Shown one piece after another: positions 26,115-35,535 of a stretch of 64,000 bases of DNA. Origin of the DNA: an uncultured Sphingomonas sp. (GTDB lineage Bacteria; Pseudomonadota; Alphaproteobacteria; Sphingomonadales; Sphingomonadaceae); NCBI RefSeq assembly GCF_913776855.1, contig NZ_CAJYQD010000034.1, positions 1 through 64,000 on the forward strand. Direction: 5' to 3'. Below the pieces are notes generated by a model. The model had not been told where the DNA came from. It ran no database searches and saw nothing but the letters and a program-made list of their open reading frames with translations. Numbering within the stretch: position 1 is the first letter of the stretch; every line of letters starts with the position of its first letter. Position numbers and translations under genes: made by a program.

Positions 26115-27416
26115 TTACGCGATCAGGCCGAGCGGCGACTCCACCAGCGCCTTGAACAGCTTCAGCATTTCCGCCCCGTCCGCACCGTCGATGGCGCGGT
26201 GGTCAAAGCTGCCGGTCGCCGTCATCACGGTCGCCACGCCCAGCGCGTCGTCGACGATGTACGGGCGCTTTTCACCGGCACCGACCGCCAGGATCATGCC
26301 CTGCGGCGGGTTGATGACCGCTTCGAACTGCTTGATGCCGAACATGCCCATGTTGGAGAGCGATGCCGTGCCGCCCTGATATTCCTCGGGCTTCAGCTTG
26401 TTCTCCTTGGCGCGGCCGGCCAGGTCCTTCATCTCGCTGCTGATCTTTGCCACGCCCTTGTTGGCGGCGTCGCGGATGATCGGGGTGATGAGGCCGGTCG
26501 GCGTCGACACCGCCACCGACACGTCGGCGCGGCTGTACTGCACCATTTCGTTGCCGAGGAAGGTGACGTTGCACTTCGGGCTGTTTTCCAGCGCGACGCC
26601 CAGCGCCTTGATGAGCAGGTCGTTGACCGACAGCTTCACGCCGCGCGCGTCGAGCGACTTGTTCAGGTCGCCACGCAGCTTCAGCAGCGCATCCAGACGG
26701 ATATCAACCGTCAGGTAGATGTGCGGCACCTGCTGCTTCGATTCGGTCAGGCGACGCGCGATCGTCTTGCGGATGTTCGACAGCTTTTCGACCGTATGCG
26801 GGATCGAATCGTCGAACCACACCGCGGCGGCCTTGGGCGCTTCCGCCGCCGGGGCCGGTGCAGCCGCGGTGGGTGCCGGAGCAGCCGCCTCGGCCTTGGG
26901 CGCGCTGGCCTGGCCCGGCTTGGCGCTTTCGACGTCCGCCTTCACGATGCGGCCGTTCGGGCCGCTGCCGGTGACGCCCGACAGGTCGAGACCCTTGTCG
27001 GCGGCGATGCGGCGCGCGAGCGGGCTGGCCTTCACGCGGCTGCCGTCGTTAGCGGCGGGAGCGGCCGGTGCCGGCTTCGCTTCGGGGGCAGGCGCAGCGG
27101 CTTCGGCTTTCGGAGCCGCTTCCTTCGGGGCATCGGCCTTGGCGGACACGCTGCCGATCGCCGACGCGTCATCGCCCTCTTCGAGCAGGATCGCGATGAC
27201 CGCACCGACCTTCACATTGTCGGTGCCCTCGGCGACCAGCACCTTGCCGATCGTGCCCTCGTCAACGGCTTCGAATTCCATCGTCGCCTTGTCGGTTTCG
27301 ATTTCCGCCATGATGTCGCCGGACTTGACGGTATCACCTTCCTTCACCAGCCATTTGGCCAGCGTCCCCTCTTCCATCGTGGGGGACAGGGCGGGCATCT
27401 TGATCTCGATCGGCAT
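26115..27416 (-). CDS. pdhC: Pyruvate dehydrogenase complex E2, dihydrolipoamide acetyltransferase
   Basis: 433 residues. A single lipoyl domain ([20 protein letters not shown]) carries lipoyl-lysine K43 in [10 protein letters not shown] Pro/Ala-rich linker leads to the peripheral subunit-binding domain ([20 protein letters not shown], with [11 protein letters not shown]). A second Ala/Pro linker and the catalytic domain follow, with the active-site [15 protein letters not shown] near the C-terminus. The N-terminal sequence is the mitochondrial-type pyruvate dehydrogenase E2. E1 genes are not next to it. It leads a - strand operon with a small membrane protein, a thioesterase and lpdA. Confidence 0.95.
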   Translation of the reverse strand: MPIEIKMPALSPTMEEGTLAKWLVKEGDTVKSGDIMAEIETDKATMEFEAVDEGTIGKVLVAEGTDNVKVGAVIAILLEEGDDASAIGSVSAKADAPKEAAPKAEAAAPAPEAKPAPAAPAANDGSRVKASPLARRIAADKGLDLSGVTGSGPNGRIVKADVESAKPGQASAPKAEAAAPAPTAAAPAPAAEAPKAAAVWFDDSIPHTVEKLSNIRKTIARRLTESKQQVPHIYLTVDIRLDALLKLRGDLNKSLDARGVKLSVNDLLIKALGVALENSPKCNVTFLGNEMVQYSRADVSVAVSTPTGLITPIIRDAANKGVAKISSEMKDLAGRAKENKLKPEEYQGGTASLSNMGMFGIKQFEAVINPPQGMILAVGAGEKRPYIVDDALGVATVMTATGSFDHRAIDGADGAEMLKLFKALVESPLGLIA

Positions 27417-27544
27417 GGGGCAGAATGGTCCTCTCAGGCTCGTCGCGCCTCTTCGCTGTCGGACGGCTCCCGGTCAAGCCCCGGCACGATCTTGCGTGAC
27501 CGGCACGAACCGGCGCATGAACCGTAGCGTCAGGGGAAGATGCG

Positions 27545-28000
27545 ATGCGGACATATCTGGTGGTCGTCGACGAAAGTCCGGAAAGCGCGGTCGCCCTGCG
27601 CTTCGCCGCGCGCCGTGCGGTAAAGACCAATGGCGGGGTCGAGGTGCTGGCCCTGGTCGAACCACAGGAATTCGCGCCATGGGGCGGCGTGCAGGCGACG
27701 ATCGAGGAAGAAGCGAAGGAGCGCGCCGAGGCGCTGGTACAGGCAGCGGCGGGCACGCTGATCGCCGAATCGGGGCTGCAACCACATCTGACGGTCAAGA
27801 TCGGGGACGGCCCGCGAATCGTGCGCGAGATGATCGCCGCCAATCCGGACATCGCCGCGCTGGTGCTGGGTGCCGCCGCCGCCGGATCGCCGGGGCCGCT
27901 CGTCACCCATTTCGCCGGGACCGATGCCGGCGCCCTGCCCGTACCGCTCATGATCATTCCCGGCAGCCTCGACCGCGCCGGCATCGACCGGCTGAGCTGA
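27545..28000 (+). CDS. Universal stress protein (UspA family)
   Basis: 151 residues. [24 protein letters not shown] at the start is the typical first strand-loop-helix of the Usp fold. The C-terminal half has [21 protein letters not shown] and ends PLMIIPGSL. The ATP-binding G-x2-G-x9-G-S/T motif of ATP-binding Usps is not clean here ([10 protein letters not shown]), so nucleotide binding is uncertain. It is divergent from the E2 operon over a 128-nt gap and stands alone. Confidence 0.85.
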   Translation: MRTYLVVVDESPESAVALRFAARRAVKTNGGVEVLALVEPQEFAPWGGVQATIEEEAKERAEALVQAAAGTLIAESGLQPHLTVKIGDGPRIVREMIAANPDIAALVLGAAAAGSPGPLVTHFAGTDAGALPVPLMIIPGSLDRAGIDRLS

Positions 28001-28182
28001 GTCGCGCAGTCAGCCGCCGTTCAGCCGGACAGTCGCACAGGGATTTTGGGAAGTACCGGGCGGGGGAGAGCAGCGGTTCGCGCTCGATCCCCCGCGGGCT
28101 GCTGCTGTTCGCCGGGTGTCCGGCACATCCTCTCTTATAATTCAGCGCAGCGCTGGTGGAGGTCCGTTAGCGCGCTCCGGGC

Positions 28183-28212
28183 ACAAAAAAAAGGGCCGGC
28201 GAACCGACCCTT
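28183..28212 (-). terminator. Rho-independent terminator on the - strand
   Basis: Read on the - strand, AAGGGTCGG, loop TTCG, CCGGCCCTT forms a 9-bp stem (one T-G pair) capped by a UUCG tetraloop and followed at once by a run of eight T. This is the best intrinsic terminator in the window. No protein gene on the - strand ends here; the nearest upstream - strand gene (RcnB-like) ends about 1.5 kb away beyond a + strand gene. It therefore most likely ends a small RNA. Confidence 0.85.
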
Positions 28213-28300
28213 GAAAAGTTTTAGGAGAGGATGCCTGAAAGGCACAGTCGTTGTGCATCGCAACCGATCCGTTAGCAATTGCAAAAAACGAAACCAAACA
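28183..28300 (-). ncRNA. Candidate trans-acting small RNA
   Basis: Upstream of the terminator the - strand transcript would contain, 5' to 3': a stem GTTGCG-ATG-CACAAC (one mismatch, about 28247-28263), a stem TGCCT-TTC-AGGCA (28232-28244), an unpaired pyrimidine-rich stretch CATCCTCTCCTAAAAC, and the terminator. CCTCTCCTA is complementary to strong Shine-Dalgarno sequences. An exposed anti-SD motif between hairpins, before an intrinsic terminator, is the usual layout of regulatory small RNAs. The 5' end is not defined, and I could not find a convincing promoter. The region lacks any ORF above about 14 codons on this strand with codon structure. Predicted, not proven. Confidence 0.5.
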
Positions 28301-28321
28301 TTCGATTTATGCATCAAACCC

Positions 28322-28353
28322 ACCCATCGGGTAGGTTTTACCCGGCGATGGGT
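28322..28353. promoter_or_regulatory. Inverted repeat upstream of the M28 peptidase gene
   Basis: ACCCATCGGGTAGG and its mirror ACCCGGCGATGGGT form an imperfect palindrome around TTTT. It lies between the candidate small RNA and the M28 peptidase, in an AT-richer stretch, with AACCGGTT (28363-28370) a few bases further. It could be an operator for the peptidase gene or part of the small-RNA 5' end. The rest of the 28001-28404 gap, apart from the small RNA and terminator, shows nothing I can name. Confidence 0.4.
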
Positions 28354-28404
28354 ATCGCATGAAACCGGTTGAGTGGATCGGCGGAACGCGGCATCCTTCC
28401 GAAA

Positions 28405-29694
28405 ATGCGCATGATTTTGCTCCTGCCCACCCTGATCCTCTCCACCGCCGCCGGTGCGCGTGACACCCCCCGCCCCGACCGGCTGCGGGCCGATGTCGCG
28501 ACGCTGGTGGGGTTCGGCACGCGCCACACCGCCTCCGATCCCGGCCACCCGACCCGCGGGATCGGCGCGGCGCGGCGCTGGTTCGCGAACGAGCTGACCC
28601 GAATCGGCACGAGCTGCGGTAACTGCATCACCGTCGCCAATATCGCGCGCGGCTTTACCGGCCCGCGCGCGCCGGCCGGGGTCAATGTGGTCGATGTACT
28701 GGGATTCCAGCAGGGCCGCGATCCGAAGCGGGTCGTCATCGTGATGGGCCATATCGACAGCCGGGTCAGCGACGTGATGGACGCAAGGAGCGACGCGCCG
28801 GGCGCAAACGACGATGCGTCGGGCGTCGCGCTGGTGCTGGAAACCGCGCGCATCCTGTCGAAGGAGAAGTTCGACGCGACCATCGTCTATGCCGCGCTGT
28901 CGGGTGAGGAACAGGGGCTGTGGGGGGCGCAGCTGCTTGCCGACACCGCGAAAGAGCGCGGCTGGGTCGTCACCGCCGTCCTCAACAACGACATCGTCGG
29001 CAACACCGTCGGACAGGACGGCCGCAAGGTCGCCGACCGGGTCCGCGTCTTTTCCGAAGGCATCCGTGCCTCCGAATCGCTGGAGCAGCAGATTGCCCGC
29101 CGGGCCGCGGGGGGCGAGGATGACGGCCCGTCGCGCGCGCTTGCCAAGACGGTCGATGCGGTCGCGACCGGCATTCCCGGCGGGCTGGACGTGTTCCTCG
29201 ACCGGCGGCCCGACCGGTTCGGGCGCGGCGGCGACCACGAACCGTTCCTGAAACTCGGCTATCCCGCGATCCGCTTTTCGGTCGGGGTCGAGAATTATGA
29301 CGCCCAGCACCAGAATCTGCGCAGCGAAGGCAAGCGGGTCTATGGCGACACGATCGACCGGATGGATTTCCCGTATCTGGCCAAGGTGACCGCGATCAAC
29401 GCCGCGACCATCGCCCGACTTGCCGCCGCCCCCGCAGCACCGGCGGGCGTTTCGATCGAAGGCGCGCTGGCGACTGACACTATGGTGCGCTGGCAGCCGG
29501 TGACGAATGCGACGGGCTATCGCATCCGCTGGCGGCGCAACGATGCACAGGACTGGACGAACAGCCGCGACGTGACGGGGGCGGAAGCAGTGCTGAAGGG
29601 CGTGATCGTCGACGACCATTTCGTCGCCGTCTCCGCCCTGTCGGCTTCGGGCGCGGAGAGCGTACCGACCTTCGCCGGCCGCGCCCCGCGCTGA
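28405..29694 (+). CDS. Exported M28-family zinc aminopeptidase with C-terminal Fn3-like domain
   Basis: 429 residues from the ATG at 28405, chosen because it gives a clean signal peptide (MRMILLLPTLILSTAAGARD). The metal ligands of the two-zinc site are readable: VIVMGHIDSR, GANDDASGVA, ALSGEEQGLWGA, NNDIVGN and GGDHEPFLKLGYPAIRFS. An M28 peptidase removes N-terminal residues from peptides in the periplasm or outside. The last ~90 residues (TMVRWQPVTNATGYRIRWRR) look like a fibronectin type III domain. It stands alone after a 400-nt gap. Confidence 0.9.
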   Translation: MRMILLLPTLILSTAAGARDTPRPDRLRADVATLVGFGTRHTASDPGHPTRGIGAARRWFANELTRIGTSCGNCITVANIARGFTGPRAPAGVNVVDVLGFQQGRDPKRVVIVMGHIDSRVSDVMDARSDAPGANDDASGVALVLETARILSKEKFDATIVYAALSGEEQGLWGAQLLADTAKERGWVVTAVLNNDIVGNTVGQDGRKVADRVRVFSEGIRASESLEQQIARRAAGGEDDGPSRALAKTVDAVATGIPGGLDVFLDRRPDRFGRGGDHEPFLKLGYPAIRFSVGVENYDAQHQNLRSEGKRVYGDTIDRMDFPYLAKVTAINAATIARLAAAPAAPAGVSIEGALATDTMVRWQPVTNATGYRIRWRRNDAQDWTNSRDVTGAEAVLKGVIVDDHFVAVSALSASGAESVPTFAGRAPR

Positions 29695-29697
29695 TCG

Positions 29698-30789
<1,092 letters not shown>

Positions 30790-30914
30790 CGTCGGGTCGG
30801 CTCCCTGCTACGCGGTTCGGGTCCGCGCGAATATGGTTGCCCAAAGCTTACCACGCACCCCGGTTCCCGGCCAATCCGGCGATTGCCGGACCGACCGTCC
30901 CGCACCGGGGCAGA

Positions 30915-31397
30915 TCAGCCGATACGTGACCCCAGCAACGCGACCAGCGCCTCGCACCCCGCCTGATCCTCGGGATCGAACCGGCCGGGCAACGGGCTGT
31001 CGAGGTCGAGGACACCGATCAGGCGATCGCCGACGACGATCGGCACCACCAGCTCGCTACGGCTGTCGGCATCGCAGGCGATGTGGCCGGGAAAGGCATG
31101 GACATCGGCGACCAGCTGCGTCGTGCGCGTGTCCGCCGCCGTGCCGCAGACGCCGCGTCCCAGCGCGATACGGATACAGGCCGCCTTGCCCTGAAACGGC
31201 CCAAGGACCAGTTCGTCCTCGACCAGCCGGTAGAAGCCGGCCCAGTTCAGGTCGGGCAGATATTGCATCAGCAGCGCCGAGGCGTTCGCCATATTGGCGA
31301 TGGCATCGCTTTCGTCGGCAGTCAGTGCGTCGAGCGCCGACAGGAGGTCGCGGTACAGGTCGCCCTTGGCGCCGGCGGAAATATCGAACTGGTACAT
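30915..31397 (-). CDS. msrC: GAF-domain free methionine-(R)-sulfoxide reductase
   Basis: 160 residues, a single GAF domain. The enzyme reduces free Met-(R)-sulfoxide in the cytoplasm. MANASALLMQYLPDLNWAGF is followed by LGPFQGKAACIRIALGRGVCGTAA and FPGHIACDADSRSELVVPI. The three cysteines in ACI, VCG and ACD are the family's catalytic set. LIGVLDLDSPLPGRFDPED closes the ligand pocket. It stands alone on the - strand, with a hairpin repeat beyond its 5' end. Confidence 0.93.
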   Translation of the reverse strand: MYQFDISAGAKGDLYRDLLSALDALTADESDAIANMANASALLMQYLPDLNWAGFYRLVEDELVLGPFQGKAACIRIALGRGVCGTAADTRTTQLVADVHAFPGHIACDADSRSELVVPIVVGDRLIGVLDLDSPLPGRFDPEDQAGCEALVALLGSRIG

Positions 31398-31430
31398 GGG
31401 AGCCTATGTAAAGCGGCCGATACCCCATGC

Positions 31431-31455
31431 AATCCTCCCCGTGCCGGGGAGGATT
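31431..31455. repeat. Short GC hairpin repeat (AATCCTCCCC ... GGGGAGGATT)
   Basis: A perfect 10-bp inverted repeat with a 5-nt loop, directly after the arfB stop codon. The same hairpin core occurs after purK (50976) and in the pair at 39684. Without a T-run it is not a classic terminator, though its position right after stop codons suggests an mRNA 3'-end role. Confidence 0.65.
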
Positions 31456-31881
31456 TCAGTCCAGCTTCACGCGGCCCCGCCCGGCCTTCACCTGCGACCG
31501 CCCCTTCTTCGCATCGACCCGGCGCACCTGCGACGCCCTGGTCGGCTTGGTCGCGCGCCGTTTCTTCGGCACGATCGTCGCCTCGCGTATCAGCTCGAAC
31601 AACCGCTCGCGCACCTCGCGCCGGTTCATCTCCTGCGATCGCGACGCATCGGCGCGCAGCGTCAGCACGCCCTCCTTGGTCAGTCGCGATCCGGCCAGCA
31701 CCGCCAGCCGATGCTTCATCGCGTCGGGCAACCCTGGCGACGCCACCACATCGAACCGCAACAGCACCGCGCTGTCGGTCGTGTTCACATGCTGCCCGCC
31801 CGGCCCCGATGCGCGCGTGAAGCTTTCGACCAGCTCGCCGCTATCGATCGAAATAGACCGGGTGATCGCGATGCGGGGCAA
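31456..31881 (-). CDS. arfB: Ribosome rescue factor ArfB (peptidyl-tRNA hydrolase, YaeJ type)
   Basis: 141 residues. It enters the A site of stalled ribosomes and hydrolyses peptidyl-tRNA. The GGQ motif is in ASGPGGQHVN (residues about 24-33). The basic C-terminal tail (KKRRATKPTRASQVRRVDAK, then KKGRSQ) fits the mRNA channel. The start appears to be TTG at 31881, immediately after the stop of the upstream pseudouridine-synthase gene; no ATG lies nearby in frame and the N-terminus aligns with known ArfB. The two genes form an operon. Confidence 0.93.
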   Translation of the reverse strand: MPRIAITRSISIDSGELVESFTRASGPGGQHVNTTDSAVLLRFDVVASPGLPDAMKHRLAVLAGSRLTKEGVLTLRADASRSQEMNRREVRERLFELIREATIVPKKRRATKPTRASQVRRVDAKKGRSQVKAGRGRVKLD

Positions 31882-32547
31882 TCAGGCCTCTTCGAAACCC
31901 GCCGCGACGAAGCTCTTCGGCCAGGGCGCGGTCACGTCGATCGCCGGCTTGTTGTCGCGCGGCACCATCAACCCGATGGCGTGCAGCAACATGCCGTGCC
32001 GCCCTTGCCGCCCCGCGTCCCGGCCATAGACCGGATCGCCCGCCACCGGGCAGCCCAGCCCTTCGGCCATATGTACGCGGATCTGGTGGGTACGCCCCGT
32101 TTCGGGGAACAGGGCGACCAGTGCCCGGTCGCCGACGGTGCGCAGCACGCGCCAGTTGGTCCGTGCCGGCTTGCCCCTCGCATCGCCGACCATGCGCCAT
32201 CCGGCCTCCGCCGTGCTGACCTTGGCCAGCGCCAAGTCGATCTCACCCGACTCCCCGGCCGGAATGCCGTCGAGGATCGCCAGATAGCGTTTCGTCACCC
32301 GCCCTTGTTCGAACGCCTGCTGGAACCGGGCGTGCGCCTTGGGATTGCGGGCGAGGAGCAGGCACCCGCTGGTATCGCGGTCCAGCCGGTGAACCGGCGT
32401 CGGTTCGCGTTGAAAGGTGAAGCGCAGTTCGTCGGCACGTCCCACGATGCTGGGCGATCCGTCACGCGGCGGATCGACCGGCAGGCCGGCGGGCTTGTCG
32501 AGGACGATCGCTTCGCCGTCGATGAACAGGACCAGGTCGTCAAGCAT
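31882..32547 (-). CDS. RluA-family RNA pseudouridine synthase
   Basis: 221 residues. It converts uridine to pseudouridine in rRNA or tRNA. LVLFIDGEAIVLDKPAGLPVD is the usual N-terminal block, the catalytic aspartate is in HRLDRDTSG, and ETGRTHQIRVHMA, GDPVYG and LLHAIGL are conserved binding motifs. There is no S4 domain, so it resembles RluA/TruC-type short members; the exact target uridine cannot be read. Its stop is directly followed by the arfB start. Confidence 0.93.
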   Translation of the reverse strand: MLDDLVLFIDGEAIVLDKPAGLPVDPPRDGSPSIVGRADELRFTFQREPTPVHRLDRDTSGCLLLARNPKAHARFQQAFEQGRVTKRYLAILDGIPAGESGEIDLALAKVSTAEAGWRMVGDARGKPARTNWRVLRTVGDRALVALFPETGRTHQIRVHMAEGLGCPVAGDPVYGRDAGRQGRHGMLLHAIGLMVPRDNKPAIDVTAPWPKSFVAAGFEEA

Positions 32548-32622
32548 TGCGCTCCCTTGCCATCGTTGGCGACGCCATGCCAGTGCGCTTGGGGCGTCCT
32601 GTTGATCCAGCCGGAGATTTTC

Positions 32623-33408
32623 GTGCGCCGAACCACCCTCGCCCGCCTGTTGCCGCCGCTGTGCATCCTGAACGCCTGCGCGCCGACCACCGCGCCCGTG
32701 CCGCCGGTCGCGGTGCCGACGCCGTCCCCGACCCCCACGCCGGTCGCGCCGCCCCGCATCACCGCATTGCCCCCCGCCGGCCCGACCGGCCCCGCCGAAC
32801 TATGCGGGCGCGGCACGGTGCAGCGGAGTGCCGATGGCCGGCTGTTCAACCATTTCCCTTATCCCGACATGCCCGCGACCGCATTGGTCGACGCCCCCCC
32901 GGCGCTGGGCGGATCGTGCAAGATCCATCCGGCGATGGCCGCCGACCTTGCCCGACTGCTTGCCGCGGCGGACGGCGACCCTGCCATCGCCGGCACGCTG
33001 CGCGCCGTATCCTGCCACCGATCCGAAGCGTTGCAGCGCCAGACCTTCTGCGGCGGGATCGGCGCCAACGGATCGGGCAGCTTCGCCGAACGCGCCTGGG
33101 CCTCCGCCCCGCCGGGGCATAGCGAGCATTCGACCGGCTATGTCATCGATTTCGGCACCAGCACGTCGCCCGCCTGCAACGCCGAAGCCTGCTTCGCCGC
33201 CACCCCCGCCGGCCGCTGGCTGCGCGCCAATGCGGCACGGTTCGGGTTCGAGATGTCGTTCCCGGCGGGCAACCAGCAACAGGTGAAATGGGAGCCGTGG
33301 CACTGGCGCTGGGTCGGCACGACGGCGACCGAGGCCGGAGCTGCGCCGGCACGTTCGATCTTCCTTCAGGCGAGGACGCGGTTCCCGGCGGAGCCACGGG
33401 TCGACTAG
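32623..33408 (+). CDS. Lipoprotein D-alanyl-D-alanine carboxypeptidase (M15B, VanY type)
   Basis: 261 residues from GTG 32623, with GGAG 6 nt upstream. The N-terminus is a lipoprotein signal (VRRTTLARLLPPLCILNAC; lipobox LNAC). A Pro/Thr-rich linker follows. The peptidase domain has the zinc motif SEHSTGYVIDFG and the late EPWHWRWVG motif, with CHRSEALQRQTFC as the substrate-side region. It should trim D-Ala from peptidoglycan stem peptides in the periplasm. Four cysteines in the catalytic domain could form disulfides. Orphan VanY-like enzymes are common and do not imply vancomycin resistance; no van genes are present. Confidence 0.88.
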   Translation: MRRTTLARLLPPLCILNACAPTTAPVPPVAVPTPSPTPTPVAPPRITALPPAGPTGPAELCGRGTVQRSADGRLFNHFPYPDMPATALVDAPPALGGSCKIHPAMAADLARLLAAADGDPAIAGTLRAVSCHRSEALQRQTFCGGIGANGSGSFAERAWASAPPGHSEHSTGYVIDFGTSTSPACNAEACFAATPAGRWLRANAARFGFEMSFPAGNQQQVKWEPWHWRWVGTTATEAGAAPARSIFLQARTRFPAEPRVD

Positions 33409-33442
33409 AACCGATCGGCATTCGGCGACCATCGTAAATTTT

Positions 33443-33538
33443 CGTCATTCCCGCGCAGGCGGGAATCCATAACCGCTTACGTTTTAGCCGGGTTCGCGAC
33501 GGCGGCGCATATGGACTCCCGCCTGCGCGGGAGTGACG
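33443..33538. repeat. Paired-hairpin intergenic repeat (CGTCATTCCCGC type)
   Basis: Left hairpin TTCCCGCGCAGGCGGGAA and right hairpin ACTCCCGCCTGCGCGGGAGT, bounded by CGTCA and TGACG, about 50 nt apart. It lies between convergent genes (VanY-like and GH43). The copy at 45575 has the same layout and a similar middle (GCGCATATGG). Confidence 0.8.
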
Positions 33539-33600
33539 ATTCAGGATGTAGCAGTCGTCCAATGCACGGAGTGTCGATCGGACCTCAGCACCCTCACCCC

Positions 33601-34596
33601 TTATTTTGCTGGCGCCGTAATCCCCGCATCGGTCTGCACCACCGGCTGCATCGTCCCGTCCTTATTATACCGCAGCCGCTCGACCGTCACCGCCCGCCGC
33701 CCGATCGCGCCGTTCAGGTCGCCGATCGCCAGCGTCGCATTGTGCAGGAACAGATACCAGTCGCCCTTATACTCGACGATGCCCGGATGGATGGTGAAGC
33801 TGTACTTGCCCGAACCGGTCAGTTCCCCGCGATAGGTCCACGGTCCCTTGATCGACGGCGCGGTGGCATAGGACACCCGCTCGTCGCGATGCTTCGACCG
33901 GTCGAGCGAGGCATAGGTCAGGTAATAGGTGCCGTTTCGCTCATGCAGCCACGGCCCTTCCTCGAAATGCGGCGGGGTTATTTCGGTGATCGGCCCGTCG
34001 ATTTCGATCATGTTGGGCTTCAGCTTCGCGATATAGCATTGCCGGTTGCCCCACGCGATCCACGTCGTCCCGTCCTTGTCGGTAAACACGGTCGGGTCGA
34101 TGTCTTCCCAGCTATGGGTGCCCTTGGGCGTCATCTGGTTGGTGATGAGCGCCGATCCCTTCGCGTCGACGAACGGACCGGTCGGTTTGTCCGACACCGC
34201 CACTGCGATCGCCTTGCCGGGATGGGTGTCGTCATGCTCGACCGCGGCATAGAACCAGTATTTGCCGTTCCTAGAGATCGCCTGGCTCGCCCAGGCATCG
34301 GCCTTCGCCCATTTGAAATCGGCGACCTTCATGATCGGGCCGTGATCGGTCCAATGGCGCATGTCGGTGGTCGAATAGACCAACCATTCGCGCATGTTGA
34401 ACATTTGGTCGCGTTCGGCCTGGTCATGCCCGACATACAGATACAGGCGGTCGCCAACGACCAGCGGCGCGGGATCGGCGGTGAACTTGTCGCGGATGAT
34501 CGGGTTGCTGCCCGGTACCGGCGCGGTTCGCTCCTGCGCCCCGGCCATCGTCGCGACCGCCATCGTCAGCGAACCCCACATCACTATCCCGCGCAT
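33601..34596 (-). CDS. Glycoside hydrolase family 43 enzyme, exported
   Basis: 331 residues with a signal peptide (MWGSLTMAVATMAGAQ region). The five-bladed propeller of GH43 is indicated by the general base Asp41 in DKFTADPAPL, the pKa-tuning Asp167 in EDIDPTVF and the acid Glu in PHFEEGPWLH (residues 212-213). Enzymes of this family release arabinose or xylose from plant polysaccharides. The upstream TAGCGCTA palindrome resembles the xylose-responsive XylR operator of Caulobacter, so induction by a pentose is plausible. It stands alone without an adjacent transporter. Confidence 0.92.
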   Translation of the reverse strand: MRGIVMWGSLTMAVATMAGAQERTAPVPGSNPIIRDKFTADPAPLVVGDRLYLYVGHDQAERDQMFNMREWLVYSTTDMRHWTDHGPIMKVADFKWAKADAWASQAISRNGKYWFYAAVEHDDTHPGKAIAVAVSDKPTGPFVDAKGSALITNQMTPKGTHSWEDIDPTVFTDKDGTTWIAWGNRQCYIAKLKPNMIEIDGPITEITPPHFEEGPWLHERNGTYYLTYASLDRSKHRDERVSYATAPSIKGPWTYRGELTGSGKYSFTIHPGIVEYKGDWYLFLHNATLAIGDLNGAIGRRAVTVERLRYNKDGTMQPVVQTDAGITAPAK

Positions 34597-34633
34597 CCGC
34601 CTCTCCCTCTTGTATCGTTGCGACGATGATAGC

Positions 34634-34647
34634 CGATAGCGCTAACA
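34634..34647 (-). promoter_or_regulatory. LacI/XylR-like operator upstream of the GH43 gene
   Basis: Read on the - strand, TGTTAGCGCTATCG contains the perfect palindrome TAGCGCTA. Caulobacter xylose genes use a near-identical box (TGTTAGCGCTACCA). It lies about 40 nt upstream of the GH43 start. No LacI-type regulator gene is in the window, so the controlling protein must be encoded elsewhere. Confidence 0.6.
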
Positions 34648-34784
34648 ATCCAACCCGCGCTCGGTTGGTCCTATCGTGCGACCGTTTCACAGACGGCATG
34701 GAACGAACCCGCGCGCCCAACCTTGGTTAGTTTGGTACGCTACGGACGAAATCTTGAGGAGGCCGATCTCGACAGGAGGAACCC

Positions 34785-35504
34785 ATGTCGAACCCGCTAA
34801 CGACCAAATTGATCAGCTTCACCAAGCTGACGGCAGAAGAAGCCGCCGCTCTGGACGAAGTGTGCAACGACACCTTCACTGTAAAGGGTCGCGACCTGAT
34901 CCGCGTCGGGGACCGCCCGGAACAGGTATTCCTCGTGCTCGATGGCTGGGCGTGCCGGTACAACGACCTGCCCGATGGAAAGCGACAGATCCTCGCCTTC
35001 CTTATCCCCGGCGACCTGTGCGACCCCCATATCTTCATTTTCGAACAGATGGACCATTCGATCCGTGCCCTCGGTGAAGCGCGTGTCGCGGCGATCCCCA
35101 AACGGGTGATCCTCGATCTCACCGAACGCTATCCGGCACTTGCGCGGGGCTTCTGGTGGTCGGCGCTAGCTGACGAAGCAGTGTCGCGCGAATGGCTGGT
35201 CAATGTTGCCCAGCGCGATTCCTATACTCGCATGGCGCATCTATTTTGTGAGCTATGGTTACGCATGTGCCAGGTTAAGCGGACCACCGGCGGTTCGTTC
35301 GACCTGCCGCTGACCCAAGAGCAACTGGGCGATACGCTCGGTATCACGCCGGTCCATGTCAATCGGGTACTGCAACGGCTGCGCACCGAAGGGCTGGTCA
35401 CCACCCGCGACCGGCGGATGACGATCCACGATATCGACGCGCTGAAGGAAGCTGCCGAGTTCGATCCGCGCTACCTGCACCTCGACGCGCGGGTGCCGGC
35501 GTAA
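34785..35504 (+). CDS. Crp/Fnr-family transcriptional regulator
   Basis: 239 residues, preceded by a near-perfect SD (AGGAGG) 6 nt before ATG. The N-terminal cyclic-nucleotide-binding-like domain includes KGRDLIRVGDRPEQVFLVLDGWA and FLIPGDLCDPHIF. The C-terminal winged helix has LTQEQLGDTLGITPVHVNRVLQRLRTEGLVTTR. The cysteine cluster of Fnr is absent, and the pocket lacks the RGE-S/T-A cAMP signature, so its effector is unknown. It is divergent from the GH43 gene with about 190 nt between. Confidence 0.92.
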   Translation: MSNPLTTKLISFTKLTAEEAAALDEVCNDTFTVKGRDLIRVGDRPEQVFLVLDGWACRYNDLPDGKRQILAFLIPGDLCDPHIFIFEQMDHSIRALGEARVAAIPKRVILDLTERYPALARGFWWSALADEAVSREWLVNVAQRDSYTRMAHLFCELWLRMCQVKRTTGGSFDLPLTQEQLGDTLGITPVHVNRVLQRLRTEGLVTTRDRRMTIHDIDALKEAAEFDPRYLHLDARVPA

Positions 35505-35535
35505 CGGGGCGACCTCCCGGCCGCCCCGCAATGAT

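Noticed and set aside
28231..28275. A 14-codon + strand ORF (MPERHSRC...) after AGGAGAGG
   Set aside because: The SD directly abuts the ATG, and the same bases are better explained as the anti-SD loop of a - strand small RNA. Too short to support.
28135..29619. A 494-codon - strand frame covering the M28 peptidase and the small-RNA region
   Set aside because: Antisense to a clear M28 zinc peptidase; the part in the gap overlaps a terminator. No recognisable protein.
32623..33408. VanY-like gene as a vancomycin-resistance determinant
   Set aside because: No other van genes are present and chromosomal VanY-like lipoproteins in Gram-negative bacteria are cell-wall housekeeping enzymes.
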